Shown: positions 28,114 to 36,816, counted from the first letter of the stretch. The stretch: DNA of 64,000 nt from Mycolicibacterium mengxianglii (GCF_015710575.1 NZ_CP065373.1:496001-560000), one strand, 5' to 3'. Numbers and translations are program-made. The notes: generated from the letters alone by a model not told the origin.

Positions 28114-28450
28114 ATGGCGCATGTCGCTGGGTGGGCTGGACTGATTCTGATGGGACTCGCAGTGTTATGCGGTTGGGTACCCGCTGTGGAAGTCCGCGCG
28201 ACTGTCACCGGATTCAATCCAGCGCCGTTCATACTGGATTGGGACTGTGCTCGCTTTGGCGATGCTTTTCTTGTCGCAGCTTCCCGACTGGCGATCCGCC
28301 TTGTTCCTCGCCGGTGGTATGGCTGTCGGAATGACCGCAATGGCTGTGAGGTGGACCCGCCATCTCAAGATCCGCGGGCGCATCTACTCGGTCTTCGCGC
28401 ACAATCGCGGCCCTGACCGACCGCCTGCGCTGAGCGAAGAACGAGGCTGA
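28114..28450 (+). pseudogene. Small membrane protein broken by one frameshift
   Basis: From the ATG at 28114 a hydrophobic segment (GWAGLILMGLAVLCGWVPAV) and a short loop to FILDW are encoded. At about 28244-28248 the sense continues in the next frame as LALAMLFLSQLPDWRSALF, a second and third membrane helix, ending in a basic tail at 28450. Joining the frames gives a protein of about 111 residues with three membrane helices. It starts 8 bases after the decayed gene upstream and could be its partner or immunity-like protein. The function is unknown. Confidence 0.4.
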
Positions 28451-28528
28451 CGCCACGGGCACGAAGTCGCCCAAGGACGACCGAGCGCCATCTCGGCAAC
28501 CTCGACCAAATCGTGTCTAAAGCTTGAC

Positions 28529-28558
28529 TTGACCCTCGGCGGCGGCACACCCAACGAT
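28529..28558 (+). promoter_or_regulatory. Putative promoter of the L,D-transpeptidase-like gene
   Basis: TTGACC (28529-28534) and AACGAT (28553-28558) are 18 bases apart. The second hexamer ends 6 bases before the ATG at 28565, which suggests a leaderless transcript. Confidence 0.4.
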
Positions 28559-28564
28559 GGATGA

Positions 28565-29230
28565 ATGCGCCGACTGCTGAGTGTGCTGTGCGCTGCTGCC
28601 TGCGTGGCGATGTTGGCGCTGGCATCTGCCCCGGCGGGCGGGGCGCTGACCGAGCCGTGGTTCGGCCGCAGCGTCGGCAATGCCACGCAGGTCATCTCGG
28701 TCGTCGGCGTCGGCGGGTCGGACGCCAAGATGGACGTCTACCAACGCACCAACGCCGGGTGGCAAGCCGTCGCGGCAGCGATCCCGGCCAAGATCGGCGC
28801 CAAGGGCATGTCGGCAGACCACTACGACGGCTCGATGATGACGCCCATGGGCGTCTACACCCTGGACTTCGCGTTCGGCACCGAGCCCAATCCCGGCGGT
28901 GGCCTGCAGTACGTCCAAGTGGGCCCGGATCACTGGTGGGACGGCGACATGAAGAGCCCCACCTACAACACGATGCAGGTCTGCAAGAAGGACCAATGCC
29001 CGTTCAGCACATCGTTGTCCGACGGCACCGAGAACCTGCAGATCCCGCAGTACGCCCACGCCGTAGTCATGGGCGTCAACAAGGAACGCGTTCCCGGCAA
29101 GGGCGGCGCCTTTTTCGTCCACAGCACCGACGGCGGCCCGACGGCCGGGTGCGTGGCCATCGACGACGCCACGTTGGTTGACATCATGCGGTGGTTGAAG
29201 CCGGGCGCCGTCATCGCTGTCGCGAAGTAG
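28565..29230 (+). CDS. Exported L,D-transpeptidase-like (YkuD-type) protein
   Basis: This 221-residue protein has an N-terminal signal peptide (cleavage around residue 27) and a catalytic region matching the YkuD pattern, with His186 and nucleophile Cys196 in HSTDGGPTAGC. YkuD enzymes form or trim 3-3 cross-links in peptidoglycan, which dominate in mycobacteria. The protein lacks the Ig-like and proline-rich domains of the main mycobacterial Ldt enzymes and is shorter, so its exact reaction is uncertain. Two additional cysteines (140, 145) may form a disulfide. It stands alone between a decayed region and a convergent gene. Confidence 0.75.
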   Translation: MRRLLSVLCAAACVAMLALASAPAGGALTEPWFGRSVGNATQVISVVGVGGSDAKMDVYQRTNAGWQAVAAAIPAKIGAKGMSADHYDGSMMTPMGVYTLDFAFGTEPNPGGGLQYVQVGPDHWWDGDMKSPTYNTMQVCKKDQCPFSTSLSDGTENLQIPQYAHAVVMGVNKERVPGKGGAFFVHSTDGGPTAGCVAIDDATLVDIMRWLKPGAVIAVAK

Positions 29231-29253
29231 ATACCGCCGGCCCGCGCTGCCGC

Positions 29254-29712
29254 CTACAACGCCAGTGCTTCCCCGGGAGTCAGCTTGAAGTCCAACCCTT
29301 TCAACGACATCGTCGCCTCATAGGTCCGCTGGTAGCCCGTCGAGGCGATCTTCCAGCCGTCGGCAGTACGGCGGTAGGTGTCTTCGTAGAACGCCGCACC
29401 GATGAGCATGAAATCGAAGTCCGCCACGATCACCCGGTCCTGCAGGTACCACGTGCCTGTCGCTGAGTCCCCGTCGACGACGATCTCCGGGTGCGTCACC
29501 CGATGCTCGGTGATGACGTTGGCAGGCAGTGACGCTCGCATGTACTCCACCAGGGCGTCGCGATCGGTGAAATGGTGCTCCTCGCCGACAGATGAGCCGT
29601 ATGCGCCGACGACGTCCTCGGTCAACGTGTCGGCGAAGTCCGCCCAGTGCTTGGTGTCCAACGCGCGTAGGTAGCGGTACTTCACTCGTTCGATGTTTTC
29701 GCGGTCGCCCAT
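29254..29712 (-). CDS. NTF2-like / SnoaL-type protein
   Basis: This 152-residue protein has the cone-shaped NTF2-like fold pattern: an N-terminal helix with RENIERVKYRYLRALD, then DFADTLTEDVV, and beta strands with TGTWYLQD and IGAAFYEDTYRRTADGWKI. Members are isomerases, dehydratases, hydroxylating-enzyme partners or simply ligand-binding proteins, so no reaction is assigned. An in-frame ATG three codons earlier (29721) is possible; 29712 matches the family start better. It is divergent from the next membrane protein with about 50 bases between them. Confidence 0.72.
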   Translation of the reverse strand: MGDRENIERVKYRYLRALDTKHWADFADTLTEDVVGAYGSSVGEEHHFTDRDALVEYMRASLPANVITEHRVTHPEIVVDGDSATGTWYLQDRVIVADFDFMLIGAAFYEDTYRRTADGWKIASTGYQRTYEATMSLKGLDFKLTPGEALAL

Positions 29713-29756
29713 GAAAAACATTTAGCACACCTGCTGAATTTTCATGTGCGTCCCAA

Positions 29757-29762
29757 TAAGGT
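29757..29762 (+). promoter_or_regulatory. Putative -10 box
   Basis: TAAGGT fits TANNNT and ends 6 bases before the GTG at 29769, the arrangement of a leaderless mycobacterial transcript. Confidence 0.4.
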
Positions 29763-29768
29763 CACGTC

Positions 29769-30530
29769 GTGACCAAACTTCTCGACGGGTATCTGAAGTC
29801 GCCGCTGTCAGGCATCGCGCCGTGGATTCTGTTCTCAGTGCTTTCGACGCCGCGCCACTTCGAGATTGCAGTCTGCGTCGCCTGGGGCCTGGCGCTGGTC
29901 ACGATGTGGCTCGGGCACCGTCGCGGCGTGGGTGTCTACGCGCTCGACGTACTGGGCGTGACGTTCTTCGCCGTGCTGGCAGTGGTCGGACTGGTGGCGA
30001 GCACTGGGACCATCGAGTTCCTCGAAGTGTGGGCCGGTGAGATCACCAACGTTGTGCTGGCGGTCTTCGTCATCGCGACGATCATCATGCGCCGGCCGTT
30101 CACGTTGGCCTACGCCAAAAAGCAAGCCGACGAAGAGTATTGGGACACACCGCTTTTCCTGAAGATCAACTATGTGATCTCCGGAGTGTGGGCGGGAGCG
30201 TTTGTCTTCAACGCCGTCATGGGCTTCATCGGAGACGCCGTACTGCATGACTCCGGCAATTTCTGGACGGGGTGGGTGCTGCAACTGGCGGCGACGTTCT
30301 TCGCGATCGCCTTCACCGAGGTTTATCCCGACCATGCAACGGGTGATCAGCCCGCGTCACTGATCAAACTCTTCGAATGGGTTCCGATGTTCGTACTCAT
30401 CGCCGGCATTTTCGGCTGGGTCACCGACGCCCTGCCTGATATCGCAGGCATCGCAATGATCGTCGTGGGCATCGCCGGGAATGCCGTCGTCAGCAAGCTC
30501 TCTCCGCCGACACAGAAGGTTGAATCATGA
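29769..30530 (+). CDS. Integral membrane protein of unknown function
   Basis: This 253-residue protein has about seven hydrophobic segments and no recognised catalytic motif. A cytosolic loop near the middle carries AYAKKQADEEYWDTPLF. The GTG start at 29769 is supported by the leaderless -10 just upstream. It is followed by a convergent TetR gene, so it may be controlled with its divergent NTF2-like neighbour. I do not recognise the family. Confidence 0.7.
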   Translation: MTKLLDGYLKSPLSGIAPWILFSVLSTPRHFEIAVCVAWGLALVTMWLGHRRGVGVYALDVLGVTFFAVLAVVGLVASTGTIEFLEVWAGEITNVVLAVFVIATIIMRRPFTLAYAKKQADEEYWDTPLFLKINYVISGVWAGAFVFNAVMGFIGDAVLHDSGNFWTGWVLQLAATFFAIAFTEVYPDHATGDQPASLIKLFEWVPMFVLIAGIFGWVTDALPDIAGIAMIVVGIAGNAVVSKLSPPTQKVES

Positions 30531-30557
30531 GCCGTGTCGTCTCGGTCGCCGACCGAC

Positions 30558-31154
30558 TCACCGGCTCAAGTAGCGACTAGCCATGTCGACCAGAGTCCGT
30601 CGTTCCCGCTGCCAGTCGATGGACTGATTGACGATCATCTCCGCCAACACCATGCCGCGCAGCGCGGCCCAGATCACCTCGGCGACGTCGCGGTGCGCGG
30701 GGTCGTCGGAGATCAGTCGCCCCAGGCCGCTGATTGCGTCGTTCATCTCGAGCAGGTGCCGCATCGAGGAGTCCCCCAGAGTGCCGCGGGTGGCACGCAA
30801 GATCTCGAACGCGGCCAGCGACGTCGGGCTGGTGTAGCAGTTCCACGCGATGTCGACGACGGTCTCGATGCGTTGCTTCAGGGGCATATCGCTCACCTCG
30901 GCCGTCGACAGGCTTTCCAGCAGCTTGGCCACGCCATCGTCGACGACGGCCATCAGCAGGCCGTTTCGGTCGCCGAAGTGGTACTGGATCACGCCCCAGG
31001 TGACGCCCGCGCGCTCGGCGACGTGCTTGGCCGTGGCCGCCGAGAAACCCTCTTCGACAATGCAGAGCACCGTCTCGTCAATGATGCGGGCGCGGGTGTC
31101 GTCGCCGCGCTTGCGAGGTGCGGTGGTCTTACGGGTAGGAGATGCACTTGTCAT
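30558..31154 (-). CDS. TetR-family transcriptional regulator
   Basis: This 198-residue regulator has an N-terminal helix-turn-helix (TAKHVAERAGVTWGVIQYHF, about residues 40-60) and a C-terminal ligand-binding region that I cannot match to a known inducer. It is divergent from the gene pair at 31182-33516, with only 27 bases between the start codons, so it most likely controls that pair and itself. A TATAAA on its own strand lies 7 bases before its ATG. Confidence 0.88.
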   Translation of the reverse strand: MTSASPTRKTTAPRKRGDDTRARIIDETVLCIVEEGFSAATAKHVAERAGVTWGVIQYHFGDRNGLLMAVVDDGVAKLLESLSTAEVSDMPLKQRIETVVDIAWNCYTSPTSLAAFEILRATRGTLGDSSMRHLLEMNDAISGLGRLISDDPAHRDVAEVIWAALRGMVLAEMIVNQSIDWQRERRTLVDMASRYLSR

Positions 31155-31157
31155 TGT

Positions 31158-31176
31158 TGACTTTATAACATTGTCA
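31158..31176. promoter_or_regulatory. Candidate TetR operator and overlapping divergent promoters
   Basis: TGAC (31158-31161) and GTCA (31173-31176) form the ends of an imperfect inverted repeat. Between them lie TATAAC (31164-31169), a good -10 for the rightward gene, and TATAAA on the minus strand (31167-31162) for the regulator. A TetR dimer bound here would block both promoters. Confidence 0.4.
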
Positions 31177-31181
31177 GCTCT

Positions 31182-32423
31182 ATGTTTGGGAACGTGACTG
31201 CAGCCCACAGCCGGTACGAGTCGTTGTCCAGAGACGAACTGGCCACCCTCGTGCCCGAACTCCTGCTGATCGGCCAGCTGATCGACAGATCCGGAATGGC
31301 CTGGTGCATCAGCAATTTCGGCCGAGCCGAGATGCTGCAGGTCGCCATCGAAGAGTGGATGGGCGCCAGCCCGATCTACACGCGACGCATGCAGAAGGCG
31401 CTGAAGTACGAAGGCGTCGACATCTTCACTGTCTTCAAGGGCCTGCAACTCGACATCGGTGCCCCGCCTCAGTTCATGGACTTCCGCTACACCGTGCACG
31501 ACCGGTGGAACGGGGAGTTCCACCTCGACCACTGTGGCGCCCTGCTCGACGTCGAGCCCATGGGTGAGGACTACGTGCGCGGCATGTGCCATGACATCGA
31601 GGACCCGACCTTCGATGCGACCGCCGTCGCCACCAACCGGCGCGCGCAGATACGGCCCATCCACCGGCCGCCGCGTACTCCGGCGGACCGGCACCCGCAC
31701 TGCGCGTGGACGGTGAAGATCGACGAATCCTATCCGCCGGTCGAGGATCATCCGCATCTCGCGCTGGTCGCCGAAACCAAAGCGGCCAGTTGGGAATTGG
31801 CGCCCATCGATGCCAGCGACAGTGGCGAATCCGACTACTCCGGCCCGTTGTTGGCCGACTTGGACTTCGCCGCGTTCTCGCATTCGGCGTTGGTCCGGAT
31901 CGCTGACGAGGTGTGCTTGCAGATGCACCTGCTGAACTTGTCCTTCATCGTCGCGGTGCGCAAGCGCGCGGACGACGCTCTGGCCAAGGACATCTGCACC
32001 AAGCAGCTGACCGGCCTCGCCGGCATCGCTGCCGAACGCATCCACAAGGCACTGAACCTGCCGAAGGACATCGAAGGTGCGCAACGCGTCCTCGAACTGC
32101 ACCCGCTGCTGAATCCGGTGGGTTACGTCGACGCCGACGTCGAAGACGGCAGGGTGCACGTGCGCCCGTCCGCCGCCCACGAGGATGGGGCGTGGATCTC
32201 GTTGTGCACCCCGGCGTCCACCCAGTCGCTGCAGGCGATCGCCACCGCGGTCGACCCGCACCTGGCGGTTCATGTCACCGGCACCGACACCGACTGGACG
32301 CTGGAACTGCAGCACAGCGACACCGCGGCCAAGGAGCCGTCCGAGGTCGAGGTCGTCAAGTTCAGTGGCGGAGCGACCTTCGAGTTCGAAAGCCGTAAGT
32401 CGTTGCCGCTCACCGTGGTCTGA
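31182..32423 (+). CDS. Conserved hypothetical protein paired with a DapB-fold dehydrogenase
   Basis: This 413-residue protein has no signal peptide or membrane helix, and I do not recognise its family. The middle is rich in His and acidic residues (HLDHCGALLDVEPMGEDYVRG region and HPHCAWTVKID near residue 170), which could bind metal, but no known motif is certain. It ends 4 bases before the next gene, so the two are probably one transcript under the TetR regulator. Confidence 0.7.
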   Translation: MFGNVTAAHSRYESLSRDELATLVPELLLIGQLIDRSGMAWCISNFGRAEMLQVAIEEWMGASPIYTRRMQKALKYEGVDIFTVFKGLQLDIGAPPQFMDFRYTVHDRWNGEFHLDHCGALLDVEPMGEDYVRGMCHDIEDPTFDATAVATNRRAQIRPIHRPPRTPADRHPHCAWTVKIDESYPPVEDHPHLALVAETKAASWELAPIDASDSGESDYSGPLLADLDFAAFSHSALVRIADEVCLQMHLLNLSFIVAVRKRADDALAKDICTKQLTGLAGIAAERIHKALNLPKDIEGAQRVLELHPLLNPVGYVDADVEDGRVHVRPSAAHEDGAWISLCTPASTQSLQAIATAVDPHLAVHVTGTDTDWTLELQHSDTAAKEPSEVEVVKFSGGATFEFESRKSLPLTVV

Positions 32424-32427
32424 GTCG

Positions 32428-33516
32428 ATGGCCTACCGCGTGGTGCAGTGGGGCACCGGCGAGGTCGGCTGCGAATCGCTGCGTGGCATCCTCGACCACC
32501 CCGGTCTGGAACTGGCCGGCGTCAAGGCCTATGTCGACAGCAAGCACGGTGTCGACGCCGGGGAGCTGATCGGACGGTCGAAAGTCGGCGTCCTGGCGAC
32601 GAAATCCGTGGATGATGCGTTGGCCGGACCGGTCGACTGCGTGCTCTACACGCCACGAACACCGTCGGTCGCCGACGTCAGCCGCATTCTCGAGGCCGGC
32701 ATCAACGTGGTCACCACCTCGTTCGCTTTCCATCAGGCCCGCGCCGACGCCCGAGACCGCGACACGCTACTCCAGGCGTGCCTGCGGGGCGGGAGTTCAT
32801 TGCACGGAACCGGGCTCAACCCCGGCAATCTGGGCGCGGTGCTGCCGTTGGCGATGGCGGGGATGTGCCGCGACATCGAGCAGATCACCATTCAAGAGCG
32901 CGCCGACTGGTCGATGTACGACAGCGCCGAGATCACGTTCGGGCAGATGATGTTCGGCGCCGACCCTGCCGATGTCACCCCCGAAAGTCCGTCCCTGCGG
33001 TACACCAGTGAACTGTTCCAGCAACAGGTTTGGCTGCTCGGCGATGCGCTCGGGGTGAACCTCGACGAGGTGAGCATCGACCTCGAAACCGTGCCCGCCG
33101 CGGCCGATGGCGAGTTCCTTGGCCGCACGCTCGCGGCCGGGACCGTGGCGGGTCAGCGGTGGCGATGGTCGGGCCGTCGCGCCGGTGTCACCGTCATCGA
33201 AGTCGAGACCTTGTGGATGCTGGGGCAGAAGCAGCCCGGACATTGGCCGTCGCCCCAGCACGGCTGGACCATCACCGTCGAGGGATCCCCGTCACTGCAG
33301 GCTCATGTAGTGACCCTGGCGAGCTTCCGTCGGGATGTCCCACTGAGCGAGCATGTACACGCAGCGAGCGTCGCCACCGCGATGCAGGCCGTGAACGCGG
33401 TACCGGCTGTCTGCGCGGCGTCGGCGGGGTTTGTGACGATGGCGCAACTGCCCCTGGCCTGGCTGCCTGGGGGCGGTGGGGTGTCGGGTTGCCCGGATTC
33501 GACGTCTACCGGTTAG
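32428..33516 (+). CDS. DapB-fold NAD(P)H-dependent amine/semialdehyde dehydrogenase-like protein
   Basis: This 362-residue protein has an N-terminal Rossmann fold (YRVVQWGTGEVG) like dihydrodipicolinate reductase and 2,4-diaminopentanoate dehydrogenase, followed by a catalytic domain with LHGTGLNPGNLG. Mycobacteria have many of these and the substrates are mostly unknown. Start ATG at 32428, 4 bases after the preceding stop. Its N-terminal open frame extends upstream inside the preceding gene but is not needed. Confidence 0.8.
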   Translation: MAYRVVQWGTGEVGCESLRGILDHPGLELAGVKAYVDSKHGVDAGELIGRSKVGVLATKSVDDALAGPVDCVLYTPRTPSVADVSRILEAGINVVTTSFAFHQARADARDRDTLLQACLRGGSSLHGTGLNPGNLGAVLPLAMAGMCRDIEQITIQERADWSMYDSAEITFGQMMFGADPADVTPESPSLRYTSELFQQQVWLLGDALGVNLDEVSIDLETVPAAADGEFLGRTLAAGTVAGQRWRWSGRRAGVTVIEVETLWMLGQKQPGHWPSPQHGWTITVEGSPSLQAHVVTLASFRRDVPLSEHVHAASVATAMQAVNAVPAVCAASAGFVTMAQLPLAWLPGGGGVSGCPDSTSTG

Positions 33517-33565
33517 GGTGGCCTCTCGACCGCCAGCCAACAGGTTCGAATACAAGGTGTAGCCA

Positions 33566-35413
33566 GTGAGCGACCCCTACGGGTTGTCAATCGGAACAAC
33601 CAACCTGGTCGCGGCGCGTGTTGGAGCCCAGCCCGTGACGCGCCGCTCCGTGCTGACCCTCTATGGGCACCGCCCAGCCGAAGTGGGACTTCCGTCGGAG
33701 AATCCGAATTTGACCGAACCGGGGCTGGTCTTGCGCGGTTTTGTCGAACGCATCGGTGATCCGGTGCCGTTGATCGCGGTCGACGGTTCGCCCCACCTCG
33801 CCGACGCACTCCTGGTCGAAGCCCTGGGCGCGATGACCGACGTCGCTGGAGGTCTCAGTCCCGCCAGTGACGTGGTGGTGGCGGTGCCCGCACACTGGTC
33901 GCCGGCCGCCGTCCGCGCGCTGGAGGCGGCCATGCGCGGAAACCGGAAACTCGCGTCTTCCGGGGTGGCCCCTCGGCTGATGTCGGATGCGGTGACCGCG
34001 CTGACAGCCCTGCAGGTCAACCCGGGTCTGGCCGCACGCGGGATTGTCGCGCTGCTCGACTTCGGTGGCAGCGGCACCAGCATCACCCTGGCGGACGCGG
34101 CCTCGGGCTTCCAGCCGGTCGCCGAGACCGTGCGCTACCCGGATTTCTCCGGAGACCAAATCGACCAGGCGCTGCTGACCGCCGTGCTGGCTGATATCGC
34201 CGGCCGCGGCGACGTCGATCCGGGAGCCACCGCGGCGGTCGGATCGTTGGCGCGGTTGCGCGACGAATGCCGTCGGGCCAAGGAACGGTTGTCCGGCGAC
34301 ACGGCCACCACCGTGAGCGTCCAACTGCCTGGGGTGAGGACCGAATCTCGGCTTACCCGAACGGAACTCGAGAACCTTATCCGCCCCGCGCTCGACGGCG
34401 CGATCGCCGCCCTCGATGAGTTGCTGCAGCGCAACCGCATCGCTTGGTCGGATCTGACCGCCATCGCCACTGCCGGTGGCGGCGCGTCGATCCCGCTTGT
34501 CACACAGCGACTTTCGGAGCGGTCTGCTGCAGCGGTGGTCACCACGCCGATGCCGGCCTTCGACACTGCCGTCGGCGCGGCACTGATCGCTGCGCGCGGC
34601 CCCGACGCCGACGCTCCCACCGGGCTGTCGACGGCCCTGGGTGACGCGGCGACCGCTGGATTCGGCCTCGGCGGCGCGGCTCTGGGGCCTGACCCGAACG
34701 CGCCCGGATCTGCGACGTTCCGCGCGTTGGCGTGGTCGCAGGCCGATGACAGCGTTGCCGAGCCGGTGCCCTATGACGGCCCCTACCAGGGCGGCTACGA
34801 CGGGCCCTATGACGAACCGAACCCGTACGCGCTCGACACCGGCGCCCGACCGCAGATCGAGTACACCCCGGCGACGGGAGCCTTCGAGGATCCGCCGCGG
34901 CCCTGGTACCGGTTGCCGCAGCTGGCTTTCGCCGCCGCGGCCCTGCTCGCTGTGGTCGCGTTGGGCGGTGTGGCCTACACCTTGACCGGTGACTCGTCCA
35001 GCACGGATACCACCCCGACCAGCATGCTGCCACCTGTGCTGCCAACCAGTGAGTTGCCGCCACCGCCGCCGGAAACCCCGGTCGAGCCGCCACCGCCGGA
35101 GACGATGTACGTTCCGCCGCCGGAGACGACGTACGTGACCATCCCACCGAGTGAGGAGCCGCCACCGCCGCCGCCGACCACGACGACACCGCCGACCACG
35201 ACGACCACAACCCCGACGACGACAACCACCACCACGACCACCACCACGACGACGACCACGACCACGACGCCACCCACAACCACGCAGCCGACTACAACGG
35301 AACCGCCGACGACAACGCAGCCCACCACGACGCGGCCGCCGTTGACGACGACGCACCTCAACATCCCGTTCCTGCCGGTGCCGATCCCGATTCAGGTACC
35401 GCAGCAGCCCTGA
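33566..35413 (+). CDS. Membrane-anchored Hsp70-like protein with Pro/Thr-rich extracytoplasmic tail
   Basis: Residues 1-370 form an actin-like/DnaK-type ATPase domain: LSIGTTNLVAARV at the start (phosphate 1), VVAVPAHWSP, LLDFGGSGTS (phosphate 2) and TAGGGASIPLV (adenosine). The substrate-binding domain of true DnaK is absent. A flexible acidic/Tyr-rich linker and one membrane helix near 450-470 (AFAAAALLAVVALGGVAY) follow, then a tail of about 140 residues made of PPPP and long threonine runs. The layout resembles a cytosolic nucleotide sensor tied to a cell-wall-spanning stalk. GTG start at 33566. Confidence 0.78.
   Translation: MSDPYGLSIGTTNLVAARVGAQPVTRRSVLTLYGHRPAEVGLPSENPNLTEPGLVLRGFVERIGDPVPLIAVDGSPHLADALLVEALGAMTDVAGGLSPASDVVVAVPAHWSPAAVRALEAAMRGNRKLASSGVAPRLMSDAVTALTALQVNPGLAARGIVALLDFGGSGTSITLADAASGFQPVAETVRYPDFSGDQIDQALLTAVLADIAGRGDVDPGATAAVGSLARLRDECRRAKERLSGDTATTVSVQLPGVRTESRLTRTELENLIRPALDGAIAALDELLQRNRIAWSDLTAIATAGGGASIPLVTQRLSERSAAAVVTTPMPAFDTAVGAALIAARGPDADAPTGLSTALGDAATAGFGLGGAALGPDPNAPGSATFRALAWSQADDSVAEPVPYDGPYQGGYDGPYDEPNPYALDTGARPQIEYTPATGAFEDPPRPWYRLPQLAFAAAALLAVVALGGVAYTLTGDSSSTDTTPTSMLPPVLPTSELPPPPPETPVEPPPPETMYVPPPETTYVTIPPSEEPPPPPPTTTTPPTTTTTTPTTTTTTTTTTTTTTTTTTPPTTTQPTTTEPPTTTQPTTTRPPLTTTHLNIPFLPVPIPIQVPQQP
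35175..35345 (+). repeat. Low-complexity ACC/ACG repeat encoding poly-threonine
   Basis: Threonine codons (ACC, ACG, ACA) recur almost without interruption and encode a Thr-rich stalk broken by Pro pairs and Gln. Such repeats vary in length between strains by slippage. On the opposite strand they give a spurious valine/glycine frame. Confidence 0.75.
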
Positions 35414-35453
35414 GGTGCTGGCACGTCGCCGGTATCACGCGCACACTGGTGTC

Positions 35454-35846
35454 ATGAGCAGCAATAATCCCTTCGGGTTCGACCCTGAGGATCTCGACCG
35501 GATGGTCCGCGAAGCCGGCGAAGGTCTGCGTGACGCCTTCGGACGGGTCTTCGACGCCACCGGCCAGCGCGGCGGCTGGAACACCTTCTTCGATCAGGGG
35601 GGCCCCCGTTCGCGGCCGGAGCCGGAGACCACCGGTGACGCCGGCGACGGTGTGTGGGCCATCTACGCGGTCACCGACGACGGCTCGGCCACCGTGGAGC
35701 AGGTGTTTGCGACCGAACTCGACGCCTTGCGGGCCAACAAGCACAACACCGATCCGAAGCGGAAGGTGCGGTTTCTGCCCTACGGAATCGCGGTCAGCGC
35801 GCTGGATGAATCCGACGGCCCTGCCGACTCCCTTGAAGCCCAGTAG
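35454..35846 (+). CDS. Small conserved hypothetical protein
   Basis: This 130-residue protein starts SSNNPFGFDPEDLDRM and has a C-terminal half (VWAIYAVTDDGSATVEQVF, RKVRFLPYGIAVS) that looks like a small beta-rich domain. No enzymatic motif, signal peptide or membrane helix is seen. A weak -10 (CACACT, 35442-35447) lies 6 bases before the ATG. It is 40 bases from the Hsp70-like gene and may be its companion, but nothing proves this. Confidence 0.7.
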   Translation: MSSNNPFGFDPEDLDRMVREAGEGLRDAFGRVFDATGQRGGWNTFFDQGGPRSRPEPETTGDAGDGVWAIYAVTDDGSATVEQVFATELDALRANKHNTDPKRKVRFLPYGIAVSALDESDGPADSLEAQ

Positions 35847-35857
35847 CGACCGACGTC

Positions 35858-36802
35858 TCAGGCATTGAGTTCCTGGCGCGGGAGGTCGGCGGCCAGGTCG
35901 TAGACCCGGAACGGCGTGCCCTGCGCCCCGTCGGTTCCTGGCAGCGGAGTGATGGGCATCTCGACATCGGGGGCTGTAAAGGTGACGATGGACTGCCTCC
36001 ATTGATCGATGTCACCGGATACGACCCCGTGTACGACGGCCGGCCACCGGCCATTTGTCCACATCTCGATCAACTGGCCCACATTGACAACGAGTGCTCC
36101 AGGGACGCGGGGGACGGCCAGCACCTCGCCGGTCTCGGGAACCTTCAGCTGCAATCCGTCGTACGTCCCGCGTTGGTGGAGCATGTTGACCATTGTCTCG
36201 CGGTCGGTGTGCCATTCGAGGACGGGACTGCCCGGTGCCATGAAGTGGTGATAGGGGTACCTGCTCACCGCGAACGACGTGCTCTGCCGCCGCATGTGAG
36301 GCTCGAAGAAATCGCCGGCCTGACCTAGTGCATGTGCGAGTAACGACAACAGCGGTGAGATGAGAGCGCTGGTGCGGTTGAAGCACTCCGAGACTGCCGG
36401 GCGGAAGTCCGGCATCTCAGTTCCAGGCCACAGATTGGTTCCAAAGTGCCCGATGTGCTCAACACTGACGCCCGCCGCTAGTGCTTCGGTTGGAGACTCG
36501 AAGCGGTTGATCTCGAATTGCTCAGCCACGTAGCGGTGTTCCACGGGATCGTATTTCTTCACCAAGCCGTAGAAGGGGTGTCCGGACTTGTTGCGCAGAG
36601 CTTCTCGCACACTTTCGGGCTGGTCTTCTACGAGCAGGTTCATCTGGTCGTATGCGGCGTCGAACACCGAGGTTTCAATGCCGTGGCCGACCATCTGGAA
36701 GAAGCCGTAGGTGCGCAGCGCATGGTCGATCTCACTCGCGGCCTGGTCGACCTTGCGGCCGGCAAAGGCGTCAGCCACGTCGATTACGGGAATTGTGTGC
36801 AT
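35858..36802 (-). CDS. Fe(II)/2-oxoglutarate oxygenase, IPNS-like (first of two)
   Basis: This 314-residue enzyme belongs to the isopenicillin-N-synthase-like group of non-haem iron oxygenases, which use 2-oxoglutarate and O2 to hydroxylate or demethylate small molecules. The iron ligands are H198-x-D200 (EWHTD) and H258 (VVHGV). The 2-oxoglutarate anchor R269-x-S271 follows. It starts MHTIPVIDV after a strong GAGGAGG site, 14 bases downstream of the substrate-binding-protein gene, so the two form one transcript. Its substrate is unknown; its partner genes suggest a modified nucleobase or amine. Confidence 0.88.
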   Translation of the reverse strand: MHTIPVIDVADAFAGRKVDQAASEIDHALRTYGFFQMVGHGIETSVFDAAYDQMNLLVEDQPESVREALRNKSGHPFYGLVKKYDPVEHRYVAEQFEINRFESPTEALAAGVSVEHIGHFGTNLWPGTEMPDFRPAVSECFNRTSALISPLLSLLAHALGQAGDFFEPHMRRQSTSFAVSRYPYHHFMAPGSPVLEWHTDRETMVNMLHQRGTYDGLQLKVPETGEVLAVPRVPGALVVNVGQLIEMWTNGRWPAVVHGVVSGDIDQWRQSIVTFTAPDVEMPITPLPGTDGAQGTPFRVYDLAADLPRQELNA

Positions 36803-36816
36803 GTTGCTTCCTCCTC

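Noticed and set aside
30558..32315. One long minus-strand frame joining the TetR gene to the antisense of its neighbour
   Set aside because: Only the last 198 residues are TetR-like; the upstream part is antisense to the gene at 31182, so the start is placed at 31154.
33541..33560. TpsiC-like GGTTCGAAT that could suggest a tRNA
   Set aside because: No acceptor, D-arm or anticodon stem can be folded around it, and it sits in a short ribosome-site region between two genes.
35175..35345. Possible tandem-repeat or CRISPR-like array
   Set aside because: The repeat is a run of threonine codons in frame with a protein, with no spacers.
33587..35356. 589-codon minus-strand frame across the Hsp70-like gene
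   Set aside because: It is almost wholly Arg/Gly/His runs made by the repeat on the other strand.
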